From Rhodocyclales bacterium (GTDB lineage Bacteria; Pseudomonadota; Gammaproteobacteria; Burkholderiales; Rhodocyclaceae): a DNA stretch of 49,488 nucleotides. Positions 7,532 to 17,709 of the stretch are shown here, one piece after another. The notes beneath the pieces were generated by a model. That model worked only from the letters and a program-made list of their open reading frames with translations. It searched no databases and was not told the DNA's origin. Where the stretch lies: positions 1-49,488 of the forward strand of contig JACPUD010000023.1 of NCBI GenBank assembly GCA_016192435.1, in the 5' to 3' direction. A program made the position numbers and the translations under genes. How positions within the stretch are numbered: position 1 is the first letter of the stretch; the number at the start of each line of letters is the position of its first letter.

Positions 7532-8819
7532 AGGCGCGGTCGCGCATTTGCCGGACCCAGTCCTGATAGGCTTCGTCGGCCTTGCGCTCGCGCAGCACCT
7601 GCCGCGCGCTGAGCCGCTGACGCTCGGCGGTGGCATCTTCGGTGCGACGCTCCAGTACCTGGATCAGGTGGAAGCCGAAAGGCGACTGCACCGGTTCGCT
7701 GACCTGGTTGATCTTCAGTGCGTCCATCGCCTTCTCGAAGTCGGGGACGGTGTCGCCCTGATACAGCCAGCCGAGATCGCCGCCCTTGGTGGCGGAAAGA
7801 TCGTTGGAATTGAGGCGCGCCAGTTCGGCGAAGTCGGCGCCGTTGTCGAGCCGTTCCTTGAGCACGACCAGCTTGCGCCGCGCTTCGGCTTCGGAGACGA
7901 GTTCGTTGACCTTGATCAGAATATGCCGGGCACGCGTCTGCTTCAACGCTCCGCCGCTCTTGACGCTGCTTCCACCCTGTTTGTCGACGAGCTTGACGAT
8001 GTGAAAGCCGGCCGGACTGCGCAGGATGTCGCTGACCTCGCCGGGCTTGAGCTTCTTGACGGCGTCGGCGTAGAGCGCCGGCAGCCGGTCGAGCGGTCGT
8101 GCACCCATGAGGCCGCCGGTGAGTCCGTCGGGGGCATCGGAATAGCTGGCGGCCACCTTGGCAAAGCTTTCGCCGCGGCGCAACTGGTCGAGCGCGGCCT
8201 GGGCGCGGGCGCCGATGCGCATCAACTGATCCGGCGTTGCCTGTTCCGGCACGCGCAGGATGATGTGCGCCGTCTGTACTTCGACGTTGCCCGTTTCGGC
8301 GCCCTGGTCCGGATTCGCCAGGTAGTTGTCGATCTCGCCGTCGGACACCACGATGCGGCTTTCCACCTCGCGGTCGCGCAGGCGCGAGAGCACGATTTCG
8401 TCGCGGATTTCCTCGCGGAACTTGGACCAGACGATTCCGTCCTTTTCCAGTGCGGCACGAAAATCCTGCAATGACATGCGGTTGCTCTCGGCGATGCGCC
8501 GCATGGCGGCATCGAGTTCGATGTCGGAAATGCGCAGGCCGGTTTCCCGGGCGAATTGCAGTTGCACGCGATCGGTGATCATGCGTTCGAGCAATTGCTT
8601 TTCGAGCACTTCGCGCGGCGGCAGTTGCACGTTCTGCCCACGCAGTTGGCGTTCCACGGTGGCCTGCCGGGCGCGCAGTTCGAAGGCGGTTATGGCCTCT
8701 TCGTTGACCACGGCGATGATGCGGTCGATCTCCAGCGGTTGCGCGCGCGCGGTCTGGGCGTGCGCCGGCACCAGGGATAGCCAGGAAAGCAGGCAAAGCA
8801 GCAGGATGCGGAAGGTCAT
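7503..8819 (-). CDS. surA: Periplasmic chaperone / peptidyl-prolyl isomerase SurA
   Basis: 438 residues. A signal peptide ([21 protein letters not shown]) is followed by an N-terminal chaperone domain beginning [18 protein letters not shown]. Two parvulin domains follow, one from about residue 176 (QTAHIILRV to [12 protein letters not shown]) and one from about 296 (ARHILIKV to [14 protein letters not shown]), then a short C-terminal helix. It escorts unfolded outer-membrane proteins, LptD among them, across the periplasm. The ATG at 8819 overlaps the lptD stop (ATGA), so chaperone and a principal client are translated from one message, as in most gamma- and betaproteobacteria. Confidence 0.95.
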   Translation of the reverse strand: MTFRILLLCLLSWLSLVPAHAQTARAQPLEIDRIIAVVNEEAITAFELRARQATVERQLRGQNVQLPPREVLEKQLLERMITDRVQLQFARETGLRISDIELDAAMRRIAESNRMSLQDFRAALEKDGIVWSKFREEIRDEIVLSRLRDREVESRIVVSDGEIDNYLANPDQGAETGNVEVQTAHIILRVPEQATPDQLMRIGARAQAALDQLRRGESFAKVAASYSDAPDGLTGGLMGARPLDRLPALYADAVKKLKPGEVSDILRSPAGFHIVKLVDKQGGSSVKSGGALKQTRARHILIKVNELVSEAEARRKLVVLKERLDNGADFAELARLNSNDLSATKGGDLGWLYQGDTVPDFEKAMDALKINQVSEPVQSPFGFHLIQVLERRTEDATAERQRLSARQVLRERKADEAYQDWVRQMRDRAYVEYRSEER

Positions 8820-11602
8820 GGCGTGGTCATTGGGGCGTCGGTGCCCTGCTGGTTGATCAGACCGTAGCCGGGCACGTTGCGTTTGAGAATGTCGAGTGGG
8901 TTCGATCCGACGCGCGCGAAACCGTTCAACTCGAGCTGGAAGAACAGCGCGGTGTTCGATTGCTGGGTCTGCGTCGCCAGGCGCTGCATGACGACGCGCC
9001 CGATCCAGCAGCCGCCATCGTATTCGAGGCCGGCGACGGATTCGATCATGCGCCGGTCCTTGGTCGAGTAGTTGAAGCGCCCCACCGCATGCCAGCCGCC
9101 GAACAAGGGCCACTGGCCCGAGATGTCGATCTGGCCGAGGCCGACCTGGCCGGGTTGATCGCGGGTATAGCGGTAGCCGGCATTCAACACCTTGCCGGCT
9201 TCGGGCTGGTAGCGTCCGCCGATGTTGATGCGCTCCATCTGGTTCAGGCGCGGGTTGTACTGGAGACCGAGATCGGCATAGGTCTTGGGCAGGATGCGTC
9301 CGGAGAAGGAGCCGAGGAAATCGGTCTGGCGGTCGCTGCGCAGCACCTCGCCGGGCAGGCCGACATTCTGCGTACTGAAATAGAAACGCTGGCCGAAGGC
9401 GGCGCGCATGGTTTCGGCGCCGGTCAAGGGATCCAGCAGGCGCGAGGTGAGCATCACCGTGGCCTGGTTCGCGTCGCCGATCCGGTCGCCGCCGCCATAA
9501 CGGTTCTCGGCGAATATCTGCGCGAAATCGAATCCCGTGGCCGCCGTGTCGAACACCGGGATCTGGCTCTGGTCGCGCACCGGGACATACAGGTAGTAGA
9601 GACGCGGTTCGAGCGTCTGCGTCAGGGCCGAGCCCAGCCAGTCGACGTCGCGTTCGAACGTCACCCCCGAGTCGACACTGAATATCGGCAGGCTGCGGTT
9701 GATCTTTTGCGGTGTTCCGGCGGCCTGGCGGTCAAGGTCGTAGCGTGTGGCATGCAGGCCGATCTTGGGCGTGATGCTCAGGATCTCGGTCTGCAAGGGC
9801 AGCGAGAGCTGCGGATACAAGATGAAGCGCCGCCCCTCGACCTGCGTCGGACTGCGGAAGTTGACGTGCTCGCCGCTGAAGGCGAAATTCATGCCGAACG
9901 GCAGGTCGCTGCGATTGGCGCCAACCGTCACCTGCGGCAGGCGCCGGTAGGGCTCGATCACCGTCGGCAGGGAAGGATCCTGCAGGGTCTGGTAGCTCTG
10001 CGCCAGCAGGTTGGCCGACCACCAGCCGCCGCTGTAGCTGAGCGTGCCCTGGCGCAGCAGGTTGGTCTGGGAAATCAGGCTGGAACCGCTCGCCAGATCG
10101 CTGAAATAAGTGCCATCGGAGGCGCCGTTGAGATCCAGCGTGGCGCCGACGCCGTAGGCCAGGGTCTGGCGATGGGCCAGAGAATAGGAGTAACGCCGGG
10201 TGTGCACCAGCTTGTCGTTGGGCAGATATTTTCCCTGCATTTCCCCGCTGTAGTTCGGTTGCAGGTAGCGGTACTCGCCGTTCCACAGCGTGCCGCGCTT
10301 GGCCATGATGCGCGGCGCAAGCGTCGCATCCATGTTCGGCCCGAGGTTCCAGTAGAAGGGCTGAGTGAACTCGATGCCGCCGCTGCTGGTGGAGCCGAAG
10401 GTCGGGGTCAGCAGTCCGCTCTTGCGCTCGTTGTTGAGCGAGAAACTCAGCCACGGCGAGTAGAGGATGGGCGTGCCCTTGAAATACAGCGTGGCATTGC
10501 GCGCCGAGCCCTGCTCAGTTTCGTAGTCGAGGCGCAAGTCGGTGGTGCGCGCGAACCAGTCGGGGTCCTTGCCGGCGGCCGGAGTGCAGGTGCTGTAGGT
10601 GGCGTCGGTGAGGCGATACTTGCCTTCCCCCGCGAACTCCATGCGTGCGGCCGAACCCTGTCCGGTGGTGAGATCCGCCGATAGGCGCGGCTCGGTGCCG
10701 GTCCATAGCGTGGCGGCCGATCCGGTCTTGATGCGGCGGATGCTGTATTCCGGCTGCTCGAAGTATCCCGTGCTGTCGTCCATCTTCATGCGCATCTTGG
10801 GACCTTGTACGCGGTCGCCATCGCGCGAAAGACGCACGTTGCCGGCGGCTTCGACCTCGTCGGTTTCCTGCCAGTAGGTCAGTCGATCGGCCTGCAGAAT
10901 CGAGTTGCGTTTGCGCAGTTCGACATCGCCTTCGGCGACTACTTCGACATCCTTTTTGCCGGCGATCTGGTCGGCCGCGATGAAGGTCGGCAGCAGTTCC
11001 CCCGCTTGCTTGAGATGCGGCGACACCACTGTCGAAGCCTGCAGGCTGGGCTCCGGCAATTCTCCTGCGGCGACATGGGCCGAGTAGAGCGGCGGCAGCA
11101 CCGCGCGCTCGGCAACCTGCGGCGGCTCTTGCGGCTTCTGGATTGCATCCGTTTGCGTCGCGGCTGGCGCCAGCGGCTCGGGCGGACGACGCGGCACTTC
11201 GGCGACCGCCAGCGGTGCTGGAATGGGCGCGGGCGCGGGCGCTGGCGCTGGCGCGGCAGGGCTTGTCTTGGGACTGATCGCAGCCGGCGCGGCCGGCCGC
11301 GCCGCCGCGCGGGCCGCGCTTGGGGGCGGCGCGGGTGCGATTGTGCCAAGGGATTGCTCGGCCGTCAGATCGACAGGCTTCATCGGCGCCGGTTCGACCG
11401 GCAGTGCGGCGGGAGACGGCGGCGTTGCCGCGGCGACCGCTTCGGCACTGGCGGGCGCGGCCGGTGGCGGGGTGCCCGTGCCGAGCAGGGCCGGATTAAT
11501 GCGCAAGGGCGGCAATGGTTCCGCCGCCACGGAGCCCGCGGGAAGCGCCAGCAGGACAAGCAGTGAAACGGGGCCGAATTGTCCGCGATGCGATTGAGAC
11601 AT
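8816..11602 (-). CDS. lptD: LPS-assembly outer-membrane protein LptD
   Basis: A 928-residue precursor that places lipopolysaccharide into the outer leaflet together with LptE. A signal peptide (LLVLLALPAGSVAA) is followed by an unusual stretch of about 170 residues very rich in Ala and Pro, then the OstA/LptA-like beta-jellyroll (FIAADQIAGKKDVEVVAEGDVEL onward), and a long barrel ending in LDILKRNVPGYGLIN. Cysteines near residue 337 (STCTPAAG) and 863 (GCWIG) could form the inter-domain disulfide. The usual length is about 750-800, so the linker accounts for the excess. The ATG at 11602 begins the signal peptide. It is first in the lptD-surA-pdxA order. Confidence 0.94.
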   Translation of the reverse strand: MSQSHRGQFGPVSLLVLLALPAGSVAAEPLPPLRINPALLGTGTPPPAAPASAEAVAAATPPSPAALPVEPAPMKPVDLTAEQSLGTIAPAPPPSAARAAARPAAPAAISPKTSPAAPAPAPAPAPIPAPLAVAEVPRRPPEPLAPAATQTDAIQKPQEPPQVAERAVLPPLYSAHVAAGELPEPSLQASTVVSPHLKQAGELLPTFIAADQIAGKKDVEVVAEGDVELRKRNSILQADRLTYWQETDEVEAAGNVRLSRDGDRVQGPKMRMKMDDSTGYFEQPEYSIRRIKTGSAATLWTGTEPRLSADLTTGQGSAARMEFAGEGKYRLTDATYSTCTPAAGKDPDWFARTTDLRLDYETEQGSARNATLYFKGTPILYSPWLSFSLNNERKSGLLTPTFGSTSSGGIEFTQPFYWNLGPNMDATLAPRIMAKRGTLWNGEYRYLQPNYSGEMQGKYLPNDKLVHTRRYSYSLAHRQTLAYGVGATLDLNGASDGTYFSDLASGSSLISQTNLLRQGTLSYSGGWWSANLLAQSYQTLQDPSLPTVIEPYRRLPQVTVGANRSDLPFGMNFAFSGEHVNFRSPTQVEGRRFILYPQLSLPLQTEILSITPKIGLHATRYDLDRQAAGTPQKINRSLPIFSVDSGVTFERDVDWLGSALTQTLEPRLYYLYVPVRDQSQIPVFDTAATGFDFAQIFAENRYGGGDRIGDANQATVMLTSRLLDPLTGAETMRAAFGQRFYFSTQNVGLPGEVLRSDRQTDFLGSFSGRILPKTYADLGLQYNPRLNQMERINIGGRYQPEAGKVLNAGYRYTRDQPGQVGLGQIDISGQWPLFGGWHAVGRFNYSTKDRRMIESVAGLEYDGGCWIGRVVMQRLATQTQQSNTALFFQLELNGFARVGSNPLDILKRNVPGYGLINQQGTDAPMTTP

Positions 11603-11774
11603 GCCGTATCGGTAAGTTGGCGCAGCGGTGACGGAATCAGGCAGGCCCAAATTACGCGCACTGCATGCCGGAGTAGCCATTGTCGGCCGATGCTAGAATC
11701 GCAAATTCTAACACTTCATGCCCGCGGAACGCGCTGCCCGACAAAGCTTTTGCGCCTGTTCCCGCATCTTGCCT

Positions 11775-12791
11775 ATGGAACGTCAGGAACAGATCAGGAC
11801 GTGGCTGGCCGCGATGTGGCCGGGCCACGGTTTCACGCTTGCGCCGGCCTCGGCCGATGCCAGTTTTCGCCGTTATTTTCGTGCCCGGCTGAACGACGGC
11901 ACGACGCGCATCGTCATGGATGCGCCGCCGGCCAACGAGGACTGCCGGCCCTGGCTGCATGTGCAGCAGCTGTTCCGGGCGGCCGGGGCTCATGTTCCCG
12001 AGGTGCTGGCGCAGGACCTCGGGCGCGGTTTCCTGCTGTTGTCGGACCTCGGCGATGCGACCTACCTGCAGGCGCTCGACGCCGACAATGCCGCCCCGCT
12101 CTATGCCGATGCGGTTGCCGCGCTGGTGAAAATCCAGTTGGCGAGCCGCCCCGGCGCCTTGCCCGAGTATGACGCGGCACTGTTGCGGCGGGAACTCGAT
12201 CTGTTCCCCGAATGGTTTCTCGCCAAGCACCACGGCATGGTGCTCTCCGACAGTGAGAGGCAGGCCCTGGAAGCCGTATTCGGACGCATCCTCGCCGTGA
12301 ATCTGGCCGAGCCGAAGGTCTTCGTCCATCGCGACTACCATTCGCGCAACCTGATGCGCATCGACGGCGTCGGCAATCCGGGCATCATCGATTTCCAGGA
12401 TGCCGTGTATGGTCCGCTCAGCTACGACATGGTCTCGCTGCTGAAGGACGCCTATGTCGAGTGGGATGAAGATCTCGCGCTCGACTGGCTGGTGCGCTAC
12501 TGGGAACAGGCACGCAAGGCCGGGCTGCCGGTCGCCGCCGATTTCGGCGAGTTCTTCCGCGACTATGAATGGATGGGCGTGCAGCGCCATCTCAAGGTGC
12601 TGGGTATTTTCGCCCGGCTCTATCACCGCGACGGCAAGGACGGCTACCTCAAGGATCTGCCGCTGGTGGCGCGCTACCTGCGCAAGGCCTGCGAGCGCTA
12701 CGGCGAACTCTCACCGCTGCGCAAACTGCTCGACCGGGTCGAGGACAAGATCACCGTGCTGGGTTACACGCTGGATCAGCGTGATCTGTAA
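11775..12791 (+). CDS. amgK: N-acetylmuramate/N-acetylglucosamine anomeric kinase
   Basis: 338 residues of the aminoglycoside-phosphotransferase fold. The catalytic loop VHRDYHSRNLM is near residue 187 and the metal-binding IIDFQDAVYGP follows. The identification as AmgK rests on the next gene being murU and on the divergent lptD, the arrangement known from Pseudomonas, where AmgK and MurU recycle MurNAc to UDP-MurNAc and bypass de novo MurA. The bypass confers intrinsic fosfomycin tolerance there (established knowledge). The start at 11775 is at MERQEQIRTWL; nineteen further in-frame residues upstream are not family-like. The phosphatase mupP is not in this window. Confidence 0.88.
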   Translation: MERQEQIRTWLAAMWPGHGFTLAPASADASFRRYFRARLNDGTTRIVMDAPPANEDCRPWLHVQQLFRAAGAHVPEVLAQDLGRGFLLLSDLGDATYLQALDADNAAPLYADAVAALVKIQLASRPGALPEYDAALLRRELDLFPEWFLAKHHGMVLSDSERQALEAVFGRILAVNLAEPKVFVHRDYHSRNLMRIDGVGNPGIIDFQDAVYGPLSYDMVSLLKDAYVEWDEDLALDWLVRYWEQARKAGLPVAADFGEFFRDYEWMGVQRHLKVLGIFARLYHRDGKDGYLKDLPLVARYLRKACERYGELSPLRKLLDRVEDKITVLGYTLDQRDL

Positions 12792-13650
<859 letters not shown>

Positions 13651-13651
<1 letters not shown>

Positions 13652-15006
13652 TGGATACTGCGCCACTTCCCGTCGAGACTCCCTACGCGGCGTATCGCCA
13701 GCGCCGACTCTTGCTGATCGAGCGCATGGCGCGCGGCGGTGGCGGCGTCGCCTTGATCCCCACCGCGCCCGAGCAGACGCGCAACCGCGACACGCAGTTC
13801 CCCTATCGTGCCGACAGCTATTTCCAGTACCTGACCGGCTTCATCGAGCCGGAGGCTGTGCTGCTGATCGCGGTCGGCCGTGGCGATGCGGCGCCGCAAT
13901 CGATCCTGTTCTGCCGCGAAAAGAATCTCGAGCGGGAAATCTGGGATGGCTTTCGCCACGGCCCGGAAGGCGCCCGCGAGGTATTCGGCTTCGATGCCGC
14001 GCATGCCGTCGGCGAACTCGATGCCAAACTGGTGGAACTGCTGACCGATCAGCCGGTTCTCTGGTATTCCATCGGCCACGATGCCGGCTGGGATGGCCGC
14101 ATCGCTGCCGCGCTGAACAAGCTGCGCGCCGAGAGCCGGACCGGAAAGCGCGCGCCGGCGACGATCCGCGACGTGCGTGCCGAACTCGACACGATGCGCC
14201 TGGTCAAGGATGCGACCGAGCTGACAGTGATGCGTCGCGCCGCCGAGATTTCCACCGGCGCCCACATCCGCGCCATGCGCTTCGTCGCGCCGGGCCGCTT
14301 CGAGTACGAAGTCGAGGCAGAACTGCTGCACGAGTTCCGCCGTCACGGCTGCGAGTACCCGGCCTATACCTCGATCGTCGCCGGCGGCGCGAACGCCTGC
14401 GTACTGCATTACGTCGGCAACGACCAGGTCCTGAAGGACGGCGATCTGCTGCTGATCGATGCCGGCGGCGAACTTGGCGGCTATGCCTCCGACATCACGC
14501 GCAGCTTTCCTGTGAGCGGCCGCTTCAGCGGGCCGCAGGCCGATGTCTATGCGCTGGTGCTGGCCGCCCAGGCGGCGGCGATAGCGGCGGTGCGGCCCGG
14601 CGCCACCTTCGTCGAACCTCACGAGGCGGCGCTGAAGGTGCTGGCCCAGGGCATGCTCGACCTGAAACTGCTGTCGGGTTCGCTCGACGGCGTGATCGAG
14701 TCCGAAAGCTACAAGCGCTTCTTCATGCACCGCACCAGCCACTGGCTCGGCAAGGACGTGCACGACGCCGGCGAATACAAGGAAGGCGAGCACTGGGCGC
14801 CGCTGGCGCCGGGCATGGTGCTGACCATCGAACCCGGCTGCTACATCCGCCCGGCCGACGACGTGCCCGCGACCTTCTGGAACATCGGCGTGCGCATCGA
14901 GGACGACGCTGTGGTGACGGCCGACGGCTGCGAAATCATCACCCTCGCCGCGCCGAAGACCATCGCCGACATCGAAGCCCTGATGCGGGATGCCCGTGGC
15001 AACTGA
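13651..15006 (+). CDS. pepP: Xaa-Pro aminopeptidase (M24B)
   Basis: 451 residues. An N-terminal creatinase-like domain contains FPYRADSYFQYLTGFIEPEA. The C-terminal pita-bread domain carries the dinuclear metal ligands in order: Asp of LLLIDAGGE, Asp of SDITRSFP, His of HRTSHWLG, Glu of LTIEPGCY and Glu of VRIEDD. It removes N-terminal residues preceding proline in the cytoplasm. pepP followed by a UbiH-type gene is the well-known pepP-ubiH order. The 3' end overlaps the next gene by 17 bases. A TATAAT six bases before the ATG suggests its own, possibly leaderless, transcript. Confidence 0.94.
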
Positions 15007-16183
15007 ATCACCTGCGAGCGCAGCGAGCCTGACCGGGCACCCCCTTTCCCGGAAAGGGGGCCGGGGCGATGGCCCATCAGAGGCCTCCACCGACAATGGC
15101 AAGCTGAAGGTTGCCATTGTCGGTGGGGGGGCGGCCGGAATGGCGCTGGCTTTGGCGCTGAAACTCCACGGCATCGGCGCCGAAATCTTCGAGGCCCGCG
15201 CCCGGGCCGCCGTGCGCCACGATGCGCGCGTGCTGGCGCTGTCCGATGGGGCGCGACAGATACTCGACTGGCTCGGCGTCTGGTCCGGACTCGCCGCGAC
15301 GCCGATCGCCACCATACACATCTCCCAGCGCGGCGGCTTCGGCCGCAGCCGCCTGCGCGCCGACGAACTCGATCTGCCGGCGCTGGGCTGGGTGGTCGCG
15401 GCGGGCGATCTGATTGCCGCCCTCGACACCGCCGTGAGCGCCGCCGGCATCGCCTATCGCGAGCACACGAGAGTTGGCGATGGCGACACGGCAGGCTTCG
15501 CCCTGACCGCCTTCGCCGAAGGCATGGTCGACCCCGCGGCCGGCAAGAGGCGCGACTACGGCCAGCACGCCGTGCTGTGCACGGTCGGCGTCGCCGAGTC
15601 GCATCGCAATGTCGCCTGGGAGCGCTTCACCGGCGAAGGTCCGGTCGCCTTGCTGCCGCTGGGTCGAGACTACGCCGTGGTGCTGACCTGTGCCGACGCG
15701 ATACTGACCGAGGTCATGGCGCAAGGCGATGCGGGCTTTCTCGCGCTGCTGCAGCAGCGCTTCGGCGCGCGTCACCGCTTCACTTCCGCCGGTCCGCGCA
15801 CCGCCTATCCGCTCGGCCTGCGCTACCGCCAGGAGACGGTCGGCGCCCGCCAGGTCTGGCTTGGCAATGCCGCGCAGACCCTGCATCCGGTGGCCGGGCA
15901 GGGCTTCAACCTGGCCCTGCGCGACATCTGGGAACTCGCCCAGGTGCTGGGCGCGGCGACCGATCCGGGGGCTCCCGCGGTGCTCGCCGCCTATGCGCGC
16001 GGACGGCAGGCCGACCGGCGCGGCGCGATCGGCTTCACCGATCTGTTGATCGACAGCTTTGGCTCCGACTTCGGGCCCTTGAGGCATGCGCGGGGCGCCG
16101 GACTGCTGGCGCTCGACCTGCTGCCGCCGCTGCGCAGCTTCGTCGCCAAGCGCATGATTTTTGGCGCGCGGGCCTGGCCCTGA
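14990..16183 (+). CDS. ubiH: UbiH/UbiF/COQ6-family FAD monooxygenase
   Basis: 397 residues, a flavoprotein aromatic hydroxylase of ubiquinone synthesis. It has the Rossmann motif VAIVGGGAAGMALALALK, a mid-protein FAD/NADPH region, and the C-terminal GNAAQTLHPVAGQGFNLALRDIWELA typical of UbiH-type enzymes. The exact ring position is inferred from pepP adjacency. The only available start codons precede a palindromic repeat, so the first 38 or so residues (including [12 protein letters not shown]) appear to be translated from it; this N-terminal tail is absent from ordinary family members. A 16-bp inverted repeat overlaps the codons for the Rossmann motif. A degenerate AGTTGGCGATGGC motif occurs at 15472. 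Confidence 0.85.
   Translation: MPVATESPASAASLTGHPLSRKGGRGDGPSEASTDNGKLKVAIVGGGAAGMALALALKLHGIGAEIFEARARAAVRHDARVLALSDGARQILDWLGVWSGLAATPIATIHISQRGGFGRSRLRADELDLPALGWVVAAGDLIAALDTAVSAAGIAYREHTRVGDGDTAGFALTAFAEGMVDPAAGKRRDYGQHAVLCTVGVAESHRNVAWERFTGEGPVALLPLGRDYAVVLTCADAILTEVMAQGDAGFLALLQQRFGARHRFTSAGPRTAYPLGLRYRQETVGARQVWLGNAAQTLHPVAGQGFNLALRDIWELAQVLGAATDPGAPAVLAAYARGRQADRRGAIGFTDLLIDSFGSDFGPLRHARGAGLLALDLLPPLRSFVAKRMIFGARAWP
15037..15075. repeat. Palindromic spacer repeat, copy C
   Basis: GGGCACCCCCTTTC-CCG-GAAAGGGGG followed by CCGGGGCGATGGCC; perfect 9-bp arms at 15040-15060. It has the same orientation as copy B and is translated in frame as [11 protein letters not shown] at the N-terminus of the ubiH-type protein. 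Confidence 0.75.
15087..15126. repeat. 16-bp inverted repeat at the ubiH Rossmann codons
   Basis: Arms 15087-15102 and 15111-15126 (CCACCGACAATGGCAA and its perfect complement) flank 8 bases. The right arm encodes VAIVGG, so the left arm is an inverted copy of conserved coding sequence. Confidence 0.85.
15472..15484 (+). repeat. Dispersed motif copy, one mismatch
   Basis: AGTTGGCGATGGC then GACACGG, in ubiH. Confidence 0.5.
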
Positions 16184-16233
16184 ATGTCGACACCTCAATA
16201 AAAAGCCTCGATTCCGACCGGCGCGCTTTGCGC

Positions 16234-16239
16234 TAAAAT
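16234..16239 (+). promoter_or_regulatory. -10 box upstream of dusB
   Basis: TAAAAT followed by a GC-rich discriminator, 32 bases before the dusB ATG; TTCCGA about 16 bases upstream could act as a poor -35. Confidence 0.45.
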
Positions 16240-16271
16240 CGCGGCCTTCCCGACCGCATTCCCTTCCCGAC

Positions 16272-17294
16272 ATGGACTTCCTCGGCTTTCAGTTGCGCAA
16301 CAATCTGTTTGTCGCGCCCATGGCCGGGGTCACCGATCGTCCGTTCCGCCAGTTGTGCAAGAAGCTCGGCGCGGGGCTCGCGGTTTCCGAAATGGTCACT
16401 TCCAATTCCCTGCTCTATGGCAGCGCCAAGACCCGGCGCCGCGCCGAGCACACGGGCGAGGTCGATCCGATCTCGGTGCAGATCGCCGGTGCCGATCCGG
16501 CCATGATGGCCCAGGCAGCGCGCTACAACGCCGACAACGGTGCGCAGATCATCGACATCAACATGGGCTGTCCGGCGAAGAAGATCTGCAACGTCATGGC
16601 CGGCTCGGCCCTGATGCAGAACGAACCGCTGGTGGCGAAAATTCTCGAAGCCGTGGTGGCGGCCGTGCCGGATACGCCGGTGACGCTCAAGTTCCGCACC
16701 GGCTGGAACCGCGACAACAGGAACGCGCCGCGCATCGCGCGCATCGCCGAGGAATCCGGCATCCGGGCCATCGCAATTCATGGCCGCACGCGCGCCGACC
16801 AGTACATGGGTGAGGCCGAATACGACACGATCGCCCTGGTCAAGTCGCAGGTGAAGATTCCGGTGATCGCCAACGGCGACATCAACACGCCGCACAAGGC
16901 GCGCTTCGTGCTCGACTACACCGGCGCCGACGGAGTCATGATCGGCCGCGCCGCGCAGGGCAAGCCCTGGCTGTTTCGCGAGATCGAGCATTTCCTGGCG
17001 ACCGGCGAAGAGCTTGCACCGCCGCGCGTGGAAGAAATCCACCGCATCCTGCGCGGCCACCTGACCGAGCTCTACGGTTTCTACGGCGAAGAGACCGGCG
17101 TGCGCATCGCCAGGAAGCACATCAGCTGGTACACCAAGGGGCTGATCGGTTCGGCCAACTTCCGCCATGCCATGAACCAGTTGCAGACCGTCGGCGAGCA
17201 ACTCGACGCCGCCGACGAGTTCTTCCTCGGCCACGCTGCGGCAAACGAACTGTTGCGCTATGAAGATCGCGACCAGCAAATGAAGGCCGCATGA
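16272..17294 (+). CDS. dusB: tRNA-dihydrouridine synthase B
   Basis: 340 residues, an FMN-dependent TIM-barrel enzyme that reduces uridine in the tRNA D-loop. Motifs: APMAGVTDRPFRQLCKKLGAG, EMVTSNSLLYG, the catalytic cysteine in DINMGCPAKKICN, LKFRTGWN, IHGRTRADQYMG and IANGDINTPHKA. ATG 16272 is at MDFLGFQLRNN. The gene overlaps fis by four bases (ATGA). dusB-fis is one of the best conserved gene pairs in gamma- and betaproteobacteria, so the operon assignment is firm. Confidence 0.95.
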   Translation: MDFLGFQLRNNLFVAPMAGVTDRPFRQLCKKLGAGLAVSEMVTSNSLLYGSAKTRRRAEHTGEVDPISVQIAGADPAMMAQAARYNADNGAQIIDINMGCPAKKICNVMAGSALMQNEPLVAKILEAVVAAVPDTPVTLKFRTGWNRDNRNAPRIARIAEESGIRAIAIHGRTRADQYMGEAEYDTIALVKSQVKIPVIANGDINTPHKARFVLDYTGADGVMIGRAAQGKPWLFREIEHFLATGEELAPPRVEEIHRILRGHLTELYGFYGEETGVRIARKHISWYTKGLIGSANFRHAMNQLQTVGEQLDAADEFFLGHAAANELLRYEDRDQQMKAA

Positions 17295-17521
17295 GCAGCG
17301 AAATCAACGATTGCGTGCGGCGCAGCCTCAATCGCTACTTCCGCGACCTCGACGGCCAGGCGCCGCATGCCGTCTACGACATGGTGCTGAAGTGCGTCGA
17401 GCGGCCGATGCTGGAAGTCGTCATGAAGCAGGCCGACGGCAACCAGACCGTCGCCGCCGACATGCTGGGTATCAGCCGCGGCACCTTGCGCCGCATGCTG
17501 GTCGAACACGAACTGCTTTAA
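17291..17521 (+). CDS. fis: Fis-family DNA-binding protein
   Basis: 76 residues, shorter than the 98-residue enteric Fis. It keeps the C-terminal helix-turn-helix QTVAADMLGISRGTLRRML and the dimer helices (MVLKCVERPMLEVVMKQADGN). Fis bends DNA and is a growth-phase nucleoid protein. It is translationally coupled to dusB by ATGA overlap. The N-terminal beta-hairpin arm used for recombinase contact in enterics is reduced here, as is common in betaproteobacteria. Confidence 0.92.
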   Translation: MSSEINDCVRRSLNRYFRDLDGQAPHAVYDMVLKCVERPMLEVVMKQADGNQTVAADMLGISRGTLRRMLVEHELL

Positions 17522-17610
17522 CGCACGTGACTTCGATGAACCGCCCCGCTCAATCGGATACCTTGGCTTCATCGCGCCTCGAGCGGGCAAATGGACCCGC
17601 CCCCTCCCAT

Positions 17611-17630
17611 CCTCCCCCTCGCGGGGGAGG
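17611..17630. repeat. Palindromic spacer repeat, copy D (divergent)
   Basis: CCTCCCCC-TCGC-GGGGGAGG with perfect 8-bp arms, in the 188-base fis-purH spacer. It is followed by TTTGGCTCGCTACGCTCGAACC, which resembles the flank of copy C. It may also end fis transcription, but there is no T-run. Confidence 0.55.
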
Positions 17631-17709
17631 CTATTATTTGGCTCGCTACGCTCGAACCTGACACAGCGCGCTTAACGATCTATTTCACTTTGGACTAACC
17701 GGGGTTTTC

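Noticed and set aside
5681-7612. 643-residue plus-strand open frame over the amidotransferase, pdxA and surA end
   Set aside because: Antisense shadow of well-identified genes in high-GC DNA; no family motif, no ribosome-binding site.
8641-8660. AGTTGGCGTTCCACGG in surA as a further copy of the dispersed motif
   Set aside because: Shares both ends but is four bases shorter than the motif, so spacing is broken.
12136-12156. AGTTGGCGAGCCGCC in amgK as a motif copy
   Set aside because: Matches only the first eight bases; the CGG falls out of register.
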